Shown here: positions 1-8,003 of the stretch, in pieces
How positions within the stretch are numbered: position 1 is the stretch's first letter
How the letters are laid out: each line of letters starts with the position of its first letter
Assembly (NCBI RefSeq): GCF_009832865.1
Contig: NZ_CP047130.1
Span: 1,612,001-1,676,000, forward strand
DNA: 64,000 bases
DNA from: Colwellia sp. 20A7
GTDB taxonomy: Bacteria; Pseudomonadota; Gammaproteobacteria; Enterobacterales; Alteromonadaceae
Reading direction: 5' to 3'
Notes under the pieces: generated by a model
What the model was told of the DNA's origin: nothing
The model's database searches: none
Seen by the model: only the letters and a program-made list of their open reading frames with translations
Position numbers and translations under genes: made by a program

Positions 1-1
1 T

Positions 2-253
2 AAAATGGTCGCGGGTGTTGAATATAAAAAAATAAATGATGAAGGCTTACATATAATAGTTAATGGCGAAGCGCAAATATTAGACGTCGATACAGTAATA
101 CTATGCGCAGGACAAAACCCGTTACGAGAGTTGTACAACAGTATTAAAGCAAGCGGTAAAAAAGTATCACTTATTGGTGGTGCCGATGTAGCTTCTGAGC
201 TGGATGCTAAACGCGCTATTGATCAGGCAACACGTTGTGCTCTTGCCGTTTAA
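2..253 (+). CDS. fadH: 2,4-dienoyl-CoA reductase, C-terminal part (5' truncated by window edge)
   Basis: About 83 codons are open from the window edge to the TAA at 251-253. The residues match the C-terminus of the FMN/FAD/4Fe-4S enoate reductase FadH: a KM-GV-Y-KI-D-GLH segment, then LCAGQNPLREL, LIGGADVASELDAKRAI and a terminal ALAV. FadH reduces 2,4-dienoyl-CoA with NADPH during beta-oxidation of unsaturated fatty acids, in the cytoplasm. The visible part belongs to the NAD(P)-binding domain; the flavin and Fe-S domains lie outside the window. A crotonase follows 92 bp downstream on the same strand, which fits a fatty-acid context. The family call is confident. Confidence 0.9.
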   Translation, partial: KMVAGVEYKKINDEGLHIIVNGEAQILDVDTVILCAGQNPLRELYNSIKASGKKVSLIGGADVASELDAKRAIDQATRCALAV

Positions 254-345
254 TAAAACTAAGCAAAGAGTGTCGTTGGTAAAAAGATAGGAAATATATA
301 AATTCAGCTCGCCCTTAAACGTCAAAATATTAATAAGAGAAAAAT

Positions 346-1176
346 ATGTCTAGTAGAGTGTTAGTAAACATCAAAGAAAACGGTATTGCTGTTGTTACCT
401 TGAATCGTTCTGAAAAAATGAATGCTATAGACCAAGACATGTTCAAGGCTATTACCGCCGCAGGTGAGTCACTAAAGAACAATCGTGCGGTAAAAGCTGT
501 GGTGATTCACGGAGAGGGGGCAGGGTTCTGTGCAGGTCTTGATTTGAGTAATTTTTCCGAAGATGCTCCTGAAGTATTGGCGTTGGGGTCAGATGAAATA
601 GGCAAGGCTCCTAACATGTATCAACAAGTGGCGTGGGTTTGGAAAGAAGTCCCTGTGCCGGTTATTGCAGCCGTTCACGGTGTGTGCTTTGGAGGTGGAT
701 TGCAAATAGCGCTGGGAGCCGATATGCGTTACGTACATCAAAATACTAAATTATCGATTATGGAAAGTAAGTGGGGTTTGATCCCCGACATGGCAGGAAC
801 ACAGATTCTGCGGGATTTATGTCGTGTTGATGTAGCTAAAGAATTGACGTTTACAGGTCGAGTGTTTAATGGAGAACAAGCGGTGCAATATGGTATTGCT
901 ACTGAAGTTGCTAATGACCCGTTTGCCAAGGCAATGGCAGTGGCTGAAAGCATTGTTGCTTTAAGCCCCGATGCTATGGTGTATGCCAAGCAGTTATTTG
1001 AAGAAGGCTGGCAGTGTAGTCGTGAAGAAGGTTTACTTATGGAAGAAACGCTTAATGCTAAACTTATGGGTAGTGAGAACCAGATGGAGGCGATCCGTTC
1101 TGGTATGAGCAAATCCAAAGGTAACTATAAACCACGAATGCAAGATACTTTTTACAAAGGTGAAATGCTTAAATAA
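346..1176 (+). CDS. Enoyl-CoA hydratase/isomerase (crotonase) family protein
   Basis: A 276-residue crotonase of normal length that acts on an acyl-CoA thioester in beta-oxidation-type metabolism. The oxyanion-hole segment GAGFCAGLDL is at about 58-67 and the second loop HGVCFGGG at about 111-118. The acidic positions that follow are E140 and D148 (MESKWGLIPDM). An E/D pair there recalls dienoyl-CoA isomerases rather than the E/E pair of hydratases, so hydratase and isomerase both remain possible. The start ATG has an AAGAGAAAAAT tract upstream. It lies between fadH and the thioesterase array on the same strand. The exact substrate is unknown. Confidence 0.85.
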   Translation: MSSRVLVNIKENGIAVVTLNRSEKMNAIDQDMFKAITAAGESLKNNRAVKAVVIHGEGAGFCAGLDLSNFSEDAPEVLALGSDEIGKAPNMYQQVAWVWKEVPVPVIAAVHGVCFGGGLQIALGADMRYVHQNTKLSIMESKWGLIPDMAGTQILRDLCRVDVAKELTFTGRVFNGEQAVQYGIATEVANDPFAKAMAVAESIVALSPDAMVYAKQLFEEGWQCSREEGLLMEETLNAKLMGSENQMEAIRSGMSKSKGNYKPRMQDTFYKGEMLK

Positions 1177-1188
1177 CAGACAGTTACA

Positions 1189-1222
1189 GTATGACACAAC
1201 CATATGTATGGTTGTGTCATAC
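1189..1222. promoter_or_regulatory. Long perfect hairpin between crotonase and first thioesterase
   Basis: Two 16-bp arms (1189-1204 and 1207-1222, starting GTATGACACAACC) pair perfectly around a 2-nt centre. The hairpin sits 13 bp after the crotonase stop and 19 bp before the thioesterase ATG at 1241. No U-run directly follows the stem; a T7 tract begins 12 nt later. It could be an operator, a weak terminator/attenuator or an mRNA processing site. The structure is certain, its role is not. Confidence 0.7.
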
Positions 1223-1240
1223 ACGAATACGGATTTTTTT

Positions 1241-1663
1241 ATGAAAAGCAAAGAACACGTTATTGAACAGATAAATAAACAGAGTCCAAAATTTATCGGT
1301 TTACTCGGTGGAAAATTGGTTGATTTCGACACAGAAAGACATGCTTGTACGTTTGAATTCAATATTAGCAAAGATTACTGCCATTCTATAGATGTAGTAC
1401 AAGGAGGCTTTGTTACGGCCATGCTCGATGCTGCTATAGGATATGCTGTATGGGTAAACGACTCAGAAATCACTAATGTTTTAGCGATAGAAATAAAAAC
1501 CAGTTATCTGGAACCAACTCGTGCTGGAAAATTACGTGTTGAAGGCTGGGTGGTAAAAAAAGGCTATAAAATAGTCTTTTTGGAAGGCCATATTTACAAT
1601 GAAGACAATGTGTTGAGCGCAACAGTAAGTTCGGTATGCAAAGTTTCACGAAAAGCTAAATAA
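1241..1663 (+). CDS. PaaI-type hotdog thioesterase, tandem copy 1
   Basis: A 140-residue hotdog-fold protein of the PaaI/acyl-CoA thioesterase family, predicted to hydrolyse an acyl-CoA in the cytoplasm. The motif VVQGGFVTAMLDAA (about 52-65) is the family's HGG...D motif with Gln in place of the usual His; D63 is the likely catalytic acid. The start at 1241 gives the same MKSKE-type N-terminus and length as the three copies that follow, so the in-frame ATG at 1160 is rejected. No clear Shine-Dalgarno precedes it and a large hairpin lies just upstream. This is the first of four tandem paralogues. Confidence 0.85.
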   Translation: MKSKEHVIEQINKQSPKFIGLLGGKLVDFDTERHACTFEFNISKDYCHSIDVVQGGFVTAMLDAAIGYAVWVNDSEITNVLAIEIKTSYLEPTRAGKLRVEGWVVKKGYKIVFLEGHIYNEDNVLSATVSSVCKVSRKAK

Positions 1664-1724
1664 AAGAGCATTGATTACGCCTATATTCAATTGGTATAAG
1701 CTATGAAAACAGGTATCTATTTAC

Positions 1725-2150
1725 ATGAAAAGTAAAGAACAAATAATTGAAAAATCTAATCGGCATGCTGCCAAGTACACCTGTTTTCTCGGTGGGAAGT
1801 TAGTTGATATAGATACTAAAAAAAACGCTTGTACATATGAATACAATATTAGTAAAGACTATTGTCATTCTATAGACGTTGTACAGGGAGGCTTTATTAC
1901 TGCCATGTTAGATACTGCTATGAGTCAACCTTTGATAGTGGCACATCCTGATATGACCCACATGTCATCGCTAGAAATAAAAACTAATTACCTAGAGCCA
2001 ACCCGTGCTGGAAAATTACGTGTTGAAGGCTGTGTGATAAAAAACAATTATCCAATAATCTTTATGGAAGGTCGTATTTACAACGAAGATAATGTACTGA
2101 CAGCAACAGCGAGCTCGGTAGGTAAAATAAAAATATCAACTAAGCAATAA
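1725..2150 (+). CDS. PaaI-type hotdog thioesterase, tandem copy 2
   Basis: A 141-residue paralogue of its neighbours. The block YCHSIDVVQGGFITAMLDTAM is nearly unchanged and so is LEIKTNYLEPTRAGKLRVEG. It again has Gln at the HGG histidine position and keeps the Asp. The most variable part is the segment just after the active-site helix (SQPLIVAHPDMTHM here), which lines the substrate tunnel in hotdog enzymes, so the copies may differ in acyl specificity (inference). It also has changes of its own, such as a Cys-rich N-terminus (KYTCFLGG) and GCVIKNNYP. It lies 61 bp after copy 1, with an AATTGGTAT motif in the gap. Confidence 0.83.
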   Translation: MKSKEQIIEKSNRHAAKYTCFLGGKLVDIDTKKNACTYEYNISKDYCHSIDVVQGGFITAMLDTAMSQPLIVAHPDMTHMSSLEIKTNYLEPTRAGKLRVEGCVIKNNYPIIFMEGRIYNEDNVLTATASSVGKIKISTKQ

Positions 2151-2170
2151 CGCCAATACACAATTAGTTA

Positions 2171-2198
2171 TAAATAATAAATAATAAATAATAAATAA
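2171..2198 (+). repeat. (TAAATAA)x4 tandem repeat
   Basis: Four perfect head-to-tail 7-mers lie in the 60-bp gap before thioesterase copy 3. They end 12 bp before its ATG, where the ribosome-binding site should be. Slippage in this tract would change leader length and possibly expression; that is inference. Confidence 0.9.
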
Positions 2199-2210
2199 TG
2201 GATCATTTTA

Positions 2211-2633
2211 ATGAAAAATAAAGAACAAATAATTGAAAAGATAAATCGACAGCTGCCAACGTTCGTCGGTTTACTCGGTGGAAAATTAGTTGACATAGAT
2301 ACTGAAAAAAAATCTTGTACATTTGAATTCAATATTAGCAAAGACTATTGTCATTCCGTTGATGTTGTACAAGGTGGATTTGTTACTGCCATGCTAGATA
2401 CTGTTATGAGTCATGCTGTGTTGTTACAAGATCAAAATCTTACAGGTATTTCATCCCTTGAAATAAAAACCAGTTATCTGGAGCCAACCCGTGCTGGAAA
2501 ATTACGTGTTGAAGCTTGGGCGGTAAAAACAGGTTATAAAGTAGCCTTTATGGAAGGCCATATTTACAACGAAGATAATGTATTGACAGCAACAACGAGT
2601 TCGGTAGGTAAATTATCAAGAGCCGCTAAGTAA
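2211..2633 (+). CDS. PaaI-type hotdog thioesterase, tandem copy 3
   Basis: A 140-residue hotdog thioesterase starting MKNKEQIIEKINRQLP. It keeps the block VVQGGFVTAMLDTVM with the catalytic-type Asp and the conserved C-terminal half (SYLEPTRAGKLRVE, MEGHIYNEDNVLTAT). It differs from the other copies mainly in the segment after the active-site helix (SHAVLLQDQNLTGI). The start shares position and N-terminus with copies 2 and 4. A 28-bp heptamer repeat sits immediately upstream. Activity on an acyl-CoA is inferred from the family; the substrate is unknown. Confidence 0.85.
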   Translation: MKNKEQIIEKINRQLPTFVGLLGGKLVDIDTEKKSCTFEFNISKDYCHSVDVVQGGFVTAMLDTVMSHAVLLQDQNLTGISSLEIKTSYLEPTRAGKLRVEAWAVKTGYKVAFMEGHIYNEDNVLTATTSSVGKLSRAAK

Positions 2634-2683
2634 ATAAAAGCATCAATTATATCTAGAACCTATCAATAAAGGTAAGTATTTTA

Positions 2684-3106
2684 ATGGAAAACAAAGAACA
2701 ATTAATTGAAAGATTAAATCGACAGGCTCCCACATTCAGAGGTTTACTTGGTGGAAAGTTAGTTGATTTCGATACCGAAAAAAACGCTTGTACATTTGAA
2801 TTTAATATTAGCAAAGACTATTGTCATTCTGTAGACGTTGTACAGGGAGGCTTTGTAACTGCCATGCTAGATACCGCTATGGCTAATGCTGTATTTTTAC
2901 AAGATGAAGATATTAAAAGCATGTCATCTCTTGAAATAAAAACCAGTTATCTGGAACCTACCCGTGCTGGAAAATTACGTGTTGAAGGCTGGGCGATAAA
3001 AAAAGGTTATAAAATCGCTTTTATGGAAGGCCGTATATTCAATGAAGATGATGTGTTAACAGCAACAGCGAGTACGGTAGCAAAACTATTAAGAATGCCT
3101 AAGTAG
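2684..3106 (+). CDS. PaaI-type hotdog thioesterase, tandem copy 4
   Basis: The last of the four 140-residue paralogues, with N-terminus MENKEQLIERLNRQAP. It contains VVQGGFVTAMLDTAM and the invariant EIKTSYLEPTRAGKLRVEGW. A GGTAAG tract about 10 bp upstream of the ATG is a plausible ribosome-binding site. Its variable segment reads ANAVFLQDEDIKSM. The array ends here against a convergent acyl-CoA synthetase. The enzymes may release free acids, or drain CoA, from whatever the synthetase activates (inference from adjacency). Confidence 0.85.
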   Translation: MENKEQLIERLNRQAPTFRGLLGGKLVDFDTEKNACTFEFNISKDYCHSVDVVQGGFVTAMLDTAMANAVFLQDEDIKSMSSLEIKTSYLEPTRAGKLRVEGWAIKKGYKIAFMEGRIFNEDDVLTATASTVAKLLRMPK

Positions 3107-3152
3107 TCTTACCGTTAAATTTTTCACTCTGTTTTTTGTTATCTTTAATTAT

Positions 3153-3186
3153 TTAGCGTGCCTCTGGAAACCCATGGGCACGCTAA
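3153..3186. terminator. Hairpin between convergent genes
   Basis: TTAGCGTGCC (3153-3162) pairs with GGCACGCTAA (3177-3186) around a 14-nt loop. It sits between the 3' ends of the thioesterase array and the synthetase, where a shared terminator would be expected. The flanks are AT-rich but neither side has a clean U-run. Confidence 0.5.
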
Positions 3187-3255
3187 TCAGATAAGATAAT
3201 ATATTTAATATAAATATTGAAAAAAATCATAGTCGTGATGAAGGTAAAAACAAGT

Positions 3256-4914
3256 TTAAGTTTCCCAAATTACCGTTTCTAAGGGATTGGTAATAGCTTT
3301 TTCAATTGTAGCTAAGTAGAACTTTTCAACATCATCACGCAATATTTTCAGTGTATGGGTTAGTAATTCATTCTCTATCGTCCAAGGCTCTAAGCAAATA
3401 ATTACATGGCTTATTCGTTCGTGGGCTTCTAATTGTTTATTGGTTTGTTGTAGATGGTGTGCCAACTTCTGTTTAAGTTCATCATCATTATTCTCCCAGC
3501 CAGTTATTACTACTAGCATCACCGTTTGCGCTAAGCCACTACCTACAAGACAGCATTGTTCTATACCTGAGAAGTGCGCAAAGTTATTTTCGATAGGTGT
3601 GGGAGCTACGTATTTTCCTTTGGCTGTCTTGAAAATATCTTTTATTCGACCTGTAATGAATACGAATCCATCTTCATCAATACGGGCTTTATCGCCGGTG
3701 TGAATCCAACCATCAATAATAGTTTCACGGGTTTTTTCTTCATCACGATAATAGCCAAGCATGTTGCCAGCCGAGCGTAATAATAATTCTCCTTGTTCAG
3801 AAATACTTACTTCTGCAGAAGGTGTTATGGGCAGGCCTATACTGCCTACTTTATAATTATCAACCCGGTTAAATGTACCTGACATGGATTCGGTTTGTCC
3901 AAACCCTTCACATAACGGCATACTTAAACAACGCCAAGCTTCAATATCTGCTCGTGGAATGGGGGCGCTACCGGTTAATGCAATTTCAACAGCATCAAGC
4001 CCCATAGATGCCAGTACTTGTTTGCCTGTTTCTGCTCCAAATATTTTATCACTTGTACAGCGTTGCCAAGTCGCTTCGCCTAATTTTGCTACAATGCCAG
4101 CTTTAAGATTGGCCCAAATACGTGGTACTGCAAAGAAAATAGTCGGTCGTATTAAAATTAAGTCTTCAATAAATGAATCTTTATTCCGGTTGAAACCTAC
4201 CATGCCACCACAGTAAAAACTGTGCAGTTCTATTGCGGAACGCTCTGCCATATGCGCCAAAGGTAGATAAGAAAAAAAACGTGTTTTTTCACTGGTTCTG
4301 GTTAATTTAGCTGTTTCCATTACAGAGGAAGGCATGGTCGAAAAGCTGTGCATTACGCCTTTAGGTTGTCCTGTGGTGCCTGAGGTATACGAAATAGTCC
4401 ACAAATCATTCCAATCACGCAATGGATTACCAAAAGCTTTGGAAGTCGAATTGAGTAATTGCGACCAGTCATTGTTGTTACAGCCTAACCCACATACCTC
4501 AATATTATTGCCAAAGGCAGCTTTTATTTGTTCTAATGATAAAGCACAGTTGTCGCCCACAAATAAAAATGCCATTTCACTATGATCTACAATATAGCGA
4601 ATTTTATCTTCAGGCATAGACGTATAGATAGGTACGCTTACGAGTCCTGCCATCATTATGGCTAAGTCGGTGATAAACCAGCGGGCAGAGTTTTCGGCAT
4701 ATAAGCCTATTTTATCATCTGGGTTGAGTCCTCGTGCTTGTAACCCAGAAGCAATTTTGCGAGCCATTTCTCCAGCTTGCTTCCATGAATACTCTCGCCA
4801 TTGTCCATCTTCATATTGACTAAGCCATGTTGTGTTAGGTTTTATTTTTTCCCACTGGTAAAACATTTCTAATGGCGTTTTAAAACCTTCGGGTAATTCA
4901 CTTTTATGATTCAT
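3256..4914 (-). CDS. AMP-dependent acyl-CoA synthetase (long-chain fatty acid-CoA ligase type)
   Basis: An adenylate-forming ligase that activates a carboxylic acid to its acyl-CoA with ATP. With the start at 4914 (MNHKSELPEGF) it has 552 residues. The P-loop-like TSGTTGQPKG is at about 177-186, followed by the GFGQTES motif, GWIHTGDKARIDEDGF, and a C-terminal RIKD...KGKYVAP segment carrying the hinge and catalytic lysine. A further in-frame ATG at 5001 would add 29 poorly folding residues, so I prefer 4914, which has a GAGAG tract about 11 nt upstream. It is convergent with the thioesterases and divergent from the nitroreductase. The chain-length preference cannot be read from sequence. Confidence 0.88.
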   Translation of the reverse strand: MNHKSELPEGFKTPLEMFYQWEKIKPNTTWLSQYEDGQWREYSWKQAGEMARKIASGLQARGLNPDDKIGLYAENSARWFITDLAIMMAGLVSVPIYTSMPEDKIRYIVDHSEMAFLFVGDNCALSLEQIKAAFGNNIEVCGLGCNNNDWSQLLNSTSKAFGNPLRDWNDLWTISYTSGTTGQPKGVMHSFSTMPSSVMETAKLTRTSEKTRFFSYLPLAHMAERSAIELHSFYCGGMVGFNRNKDSFIEDLILIRPTIFFAVPRIWANLKAGIVAKLGEATWQRCTSDKIFGAETGKQVLASMGLDAVEIALTGSAPIPRADIEAWRCLSMPLCEGFGQTESMSGTFNRVDNYKVGSIGLPITPSAEVSISEQGELLLRSAGNMLGYYRDEEKTRETIIDGWIHTGDKARIDEDGFVFITGRIKDIFKTAKGKYVAPTPIENNFAHFSGIEQCCLVGSGLAQTVMLVVITGWENNDDELKQKLAHHLQQTNKQLEAHERISHVIICLEPWTIENELLTHTLKILRDDVEKFYLATIEKAITNPLETVIWET

Positions 4915-5084
4915 GTGATAGCTGCTCTCAATATTATTTATAACTAAATATACCAAGATTTCATCATAAGTAACCCTATTATTTGTTTTATTGTAGTACA
5001 AACAAACAAAAGAGTGGAAAAATTTAAGTGTTGTGCGAAAATGAGTTAAGTAGAATGATAAACTAATCGATGTGAGTAATTATA

Positions 5085-5762
5085 ATGACAAAAACGATGA
5101 CGGTTTCTGAAGCAATGTGTAAGCGACGAACTATCCGTGGGTTCAGGCCTGAGCCGGTAGCTGAAGATTTATTAAAGAAAATTCTGGAAACGGCGCAGCT
5201 TGCTCCGTCAAATTGTAATACACAGCCATGGTTTCTTACTGTGGTCTCAGGTCAGGCTCGCGATAAACTTGAGCAGGCATTAATGGCAGAGCTTATTTCG
5301 GGGAAGACGCCTACACCAGTATTTACACTTGGTGATGCTAATCTAGAAGGCATATATAAAGAGCGACAGTACGCATGTGCAGCAGATTATTACCAGACGA
5401 TGGGAGTTGAGCGAGCAGATAAAGCGGGGCGTAATGAGTTGATGGCGAAGAACTGGCAGTTTTTTGGTGCTCCGCATGTGGGGTTTTTGACTATGCCCTC
5501 GACAATGGGACCGGTGAACGCCATTGATATGGGCATATATCTACAATCATTGATGTTGTTACTAGTAGAGCATGGCCTGGACAGTTGTGCGCAAGGAGCG
5601 CTGGCGAATTTTCCAGATCCAATCAAGGAAATAGCAGGCATACCTGAGGGACATGGTATTATCTGCGGTCTTTCTTTTGGCTACGCGGATGAAGAAGCAA
5701 AAATTAATGAGGTTAAAATGGACCGAGCAGATTTAAAACAGAGTGTGAAGTTTGTCAGTTAG
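5085..5762 (+). CDS. Nitroreductase-family FMN oxidoreductase
   Basis: A 225-residue member of the FMN-dependent nitroreductase superfamily. The N-terminal block EAMCKRRTIRGFRPEPV and LAPSNCNTQPWFLTVV match the FMN-binding and dimer-interface motifs. The C-terminal part HGLDSCAQGALANFPD and GLSFGYADEEAKIN is also typical. Such enzymes use NAD(P)H to reduce quinones, nitro-compounds or enoates, so the physiological substrate is open. It is transcribed divergently from the acyl-CoA synthetase from a short AT-rich gap. No further partner is visible. Confidence 0.85.
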   Translation: MTKTMTVSEAMCKRRTIRGFRPEPVAEDLLKKILETAQLAPSNCNTQPWFLTVVSGQARDKLEQALMAELISGKTPTPVFTLGDANLEGIYKERQYACAADYYQTMGVERADKAGRNELMAKNWQFFGAPHVGFLTMPSTMGPVNAIDMGIYLQSLMLLLVEHGLDSCAQGALANFPDPIKEIAGIPEGHGIICGLSFGYADEEAKINEVKMDRADLKQSVKFVS

Positions 5763-5889
5763 TCAACTGTTAATAAAGAGATTTTAGCTTAAGACAAGTT
5801 CACCGTCATGGCGATGCCTCCAAATTAAGCTATGTGTAATAAGTGTTAACGCAAATGATTATACCACTTTGAATTAATACCAATTTAAG

Positions 5890-6019
5890 TAGGCTCTGTT
5901 GATCATTTTTACGGCGTAATCGCCTTTTTATGTGGAACAATCACATGACAAAGGCTCTGCCTTTTATAAACACCCAACAAATAGCTGTAAAAATAATCTC
6001 CAAAGATCAACAGACCCTA
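5890..6019. mobile_element. MITE-like element with 15-bp terminal inverted repeats
   Basis: TAGGCTCTGTTGATC (5890-5904) and GATCAACAGACCCTA (6005-6019) are inverted copies matching at 14 of 15 positions and enclose about 100 bp with no gene. The interior holds short hairpins (GGCG-TAAT-CGCC; AAAGGC-TCT-GCCTTT). A second, outer inverted pair flanks it: TAATACCAATT on the left and AATTGGTATATTA on the right. The size and ends fit a non-autonomous mobile element; its parent element is not in the window. Confidence 0.55.
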
Positions 6020-6145
6020 ATGAAAAAACAAAAGATTATTTCAATTGGTATATTAACTTGTGAGCGGATATTTAACGCCGACTGTTTAGGCAGCGGCTTT
6101 TTGTAAACTCAATAATATTGAGCAAATTTAAAGAGAGTAATAACA

Positions 6146-7333
6146 ATGTCTAATAATAAAGATTCAGTCGTTATCGTAGGCGGAGCACGTACGCCAATGG
6201 GTGGTATGATGGGCTCACTGAGTGACGTTCCTGCACCTGAATTAGGTGCTACAGCTATTAAGGCTGCAGTTGCCAATTCAGGTATTGATCCGCAAAGCGT
6301 TGAACAAGTTATTATGGGATGTGTATTGCCAGGAGCAATGAAACAAGCTCCGGCTCGACAAGCCTCACTAGGTGCAGGTCTGCCTTTTTCTGCCGGCTGT
6401 GTCACTATCAGTAAAATGTGTGGCTCTGGCATGAAAGCCATTATGGATGGCCATGATCAAATCAAAGCAGGTTCGAGTGATATTATTGTTGCAGGAGGCA
6501 TGGAAAATATGAGTGCGGCACCTTATTTACTGCCAAAAGGTCGTGCTGGTTTACGCATGGGACATGGTCAAGTGTTGGACTCAATGTTTTATGATGGCCT
6601 CGAAGACGCTTACACCGGTAAATTAATGGGATCTTTTACCCAAGATTGCGCCGACAATTTTGGCTTAACTCGAGAGGCAATGGATGCATTTGCTATTGAA
6701 TCATTAAGTCGAGCTAACCAAGCTATTAAAGAAGGTTGGTTTGAAGCGGAAATGTCACCTGTTACTATTACTACTCGTAAAGGTGAAACGGTTGTTAGTG
6801 TTGATGAACAACCAGGTAATGCTAATATTGCAAAAATTCCAACGCTGCGCCCAGCATTTAAAAAAGACGGTACGGTAACTGCAGCAAATGCCAGTTCAAT
6901 TTCAGATGGGGCTTCAGCTGTTGTGTTAATGCGCGAAAGCCTTGCAATAGAGCAAGGTTTAGCGCCATTAGCTCGCATTGTAAGTCATTCAACCCAAGCA
7001 CTAGCGCCAAGCGAGTTTGTTATTGCACCAATTGGTGCGATCAAAAAAGTGCTAGATAAGGCAAATTGGTCAATTGACGATGTGGATTTGTGGGAAATTA
7101 ATGAAGCTTTTGCAGCCGTTACTATGATCGCCACGCAAGAACTTAAGCTTGATCCAACGCTTGTTAACATTCATGGTGGCGCTTGCGCGTTAGGTCATCC
7201 TGTTGGTTCATCAGGTTCTCGTATTATTATTAGCTTAATATATGCGCTTAAGCGTTTAGGTAAAAAACGTGGCGTTGCGGCATTGTGTATTGGTGGTGGC
7301 GAAGCGACTGCTGTGGCAATAGAAATACTGTAA
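6146..7333 (+). CDS. Thiolase / acetyl-CoA C-acyltransferase
   Basis: A 395-residue thiolase that condenses two acetyl-CoA or cleaves 3-ketoacyl-CoA. The nucleophilic cysteine is C92 in KMCGSGMKA. The second motif GHPVGSSGSR carries H351, and the C-terminal CIGGGEATA carries C381, so the catalytic set is complete. Length and motifs resemble biosynthetic/acetyl-CoA acetyltransferase types (AtoB/PhaA-like) more than FadA, but this is not decisive. An AGAGAGTAA tract precedes the ATG. It stands alone, followed by a strong hairpin. Confidence 0.9.
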   Translation: MSNNKDSVVIVGGARTPMGGMMGSLSDVPAPELGATAIKAAVANSGIDPQSVEQVIMGCVLPGAMKQAPARQASLGAGLPFSAGCVTISKMCGSGMKAIMDGHDQIKAGSSDIIVAGGMENMSAAPYLLPKGRAGLRMGHGQVLDSMFYDGLEDAYTGKLMGSFTQDCADNFGLTREAMDAFAIESLSRANQAIKEGWFEAEMSPVTITTRKGETVVSVDEQPGNANIAKIPTLRPAFKKDGTVTAANASSISDGASAVVLMRESLAIEQGLAPLARIVSHSTQALAPSEFVIAPIGAIKKVLDKANWSIDDVDLWEINEAFAAVTMIATQELKLDPTLVNIHGGACALGHPVGSSGSRIIISLIYALKRLGKKRGVAALCIGGGEATAVAIEIL

Positions 7334-7365
7334 CCCACGTCATTGAATATTAGAAAAGTAACCCC

Positions 7366-7393
7366 AAATACCTGTTCAATGAACAGGTATTTT
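7366..7393 (+). terminator. Hairpin terminator after thiolase
   Basis: A 13-bp stem (about 7366-7378 with 7380-7392, core ATACCTGTTCA / TGAACAGGTAT) ends in TTTTAATG, about 35 bp after the thiolase stop. The near-zero central loop would open to 3-5 nt in RNA. A good rho-independent terminator candidate. Confidence 0.7.
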
Positions 7394-7549
7394 AATGTGA
7401 TATTTTAGAGGGATAACTTTGTTTTAACACCAGCTAATACTCATTTGTTTAATTAGCCTTGAAGGTAAAGCGACTGCAAAGTTTTGCGCATATTGGGGGT
7501 AACGCCTAAAGCCTTAGTTAAATAATTATCTACGGACTTATACTCTTTA

Positions 7550-7963
7550 TTGATAGTATCAAATGTTGTTGGTGCAATAAGGCTAGGACACTTAGAATAT
7601 ACTATAACTCAGCAATATGAAAAGACCGTCAATGGAGAAGCCATTATTGATTTTTTCTCTCATATTAAAGAAAAATATCGGAATAAAAGCGTCATTAATC
7701 TAGTACTAGATGGTGCTGGTTATCACCGCTCACATGACGTGATTGATAAAGCGAAAGAATTAGGTATCACACTTCACTATTTACCTGCATATAGCCCGAA
7801 TTTGAACCCAATAGAACGGCTTTGGAAAGTAATGAATGAGTATGTAAGAAATAATAAATATTTTGCCACAACAAAGGATTTCCGGTGAAGTATTAATTAT
7901 TTTATTGAGGTAACTTTACCTGGTATAGCCGATTGGACAAGTCTGCCAAATTTATTTGAATAG
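7550..7963 (+). pseudogene. IS630-family transposase remnant
   Basis: The C-terminal half of an IS630-type DDE transposase. It shows NLVLDGAGYHRS, LHYLPAYSPNLNPIERLWK and a following EYVRNN segment, which carry the last two acidic residues of the triad. The N-terminal DNA-binding half is not recognisable upstream. An in-frame TGA at 7886-7888 interrupts the frame, but the same frame continues SINYFIEVTLPGIAD to a TAG at 7961-7963, as expected for the family C-terminus. It is a dead fragment. A second, shorter piece of a related element is at 63.45 kb. Confidence 0.85.
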
Positions 7964-8003
7964 ACAACTTTTTTAGCAGCTGCAGGTAACTGCAGAGTGA
8001 TGT

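Noticed and set aside
1160..1240. Earlier start for the first thioesterase (27 extra residues)
   Set aside because: It would begin inside the crotonase 3' end and translate the hairpin; the other three copies all start at the MxxKE position matching 1241.
738..1371. Minus-strand frames overlapping the crotonase and first thioesterase
   Set aside because: They are antisense shadows of well-supported genes and have no family signature.
5912..5930. GGCG-TAAT-CGCC followed by T5 as a terminator of the nitroreductase
   Set aside because: A 4-bp stem is too weak, and it lies within the MITE-like element.
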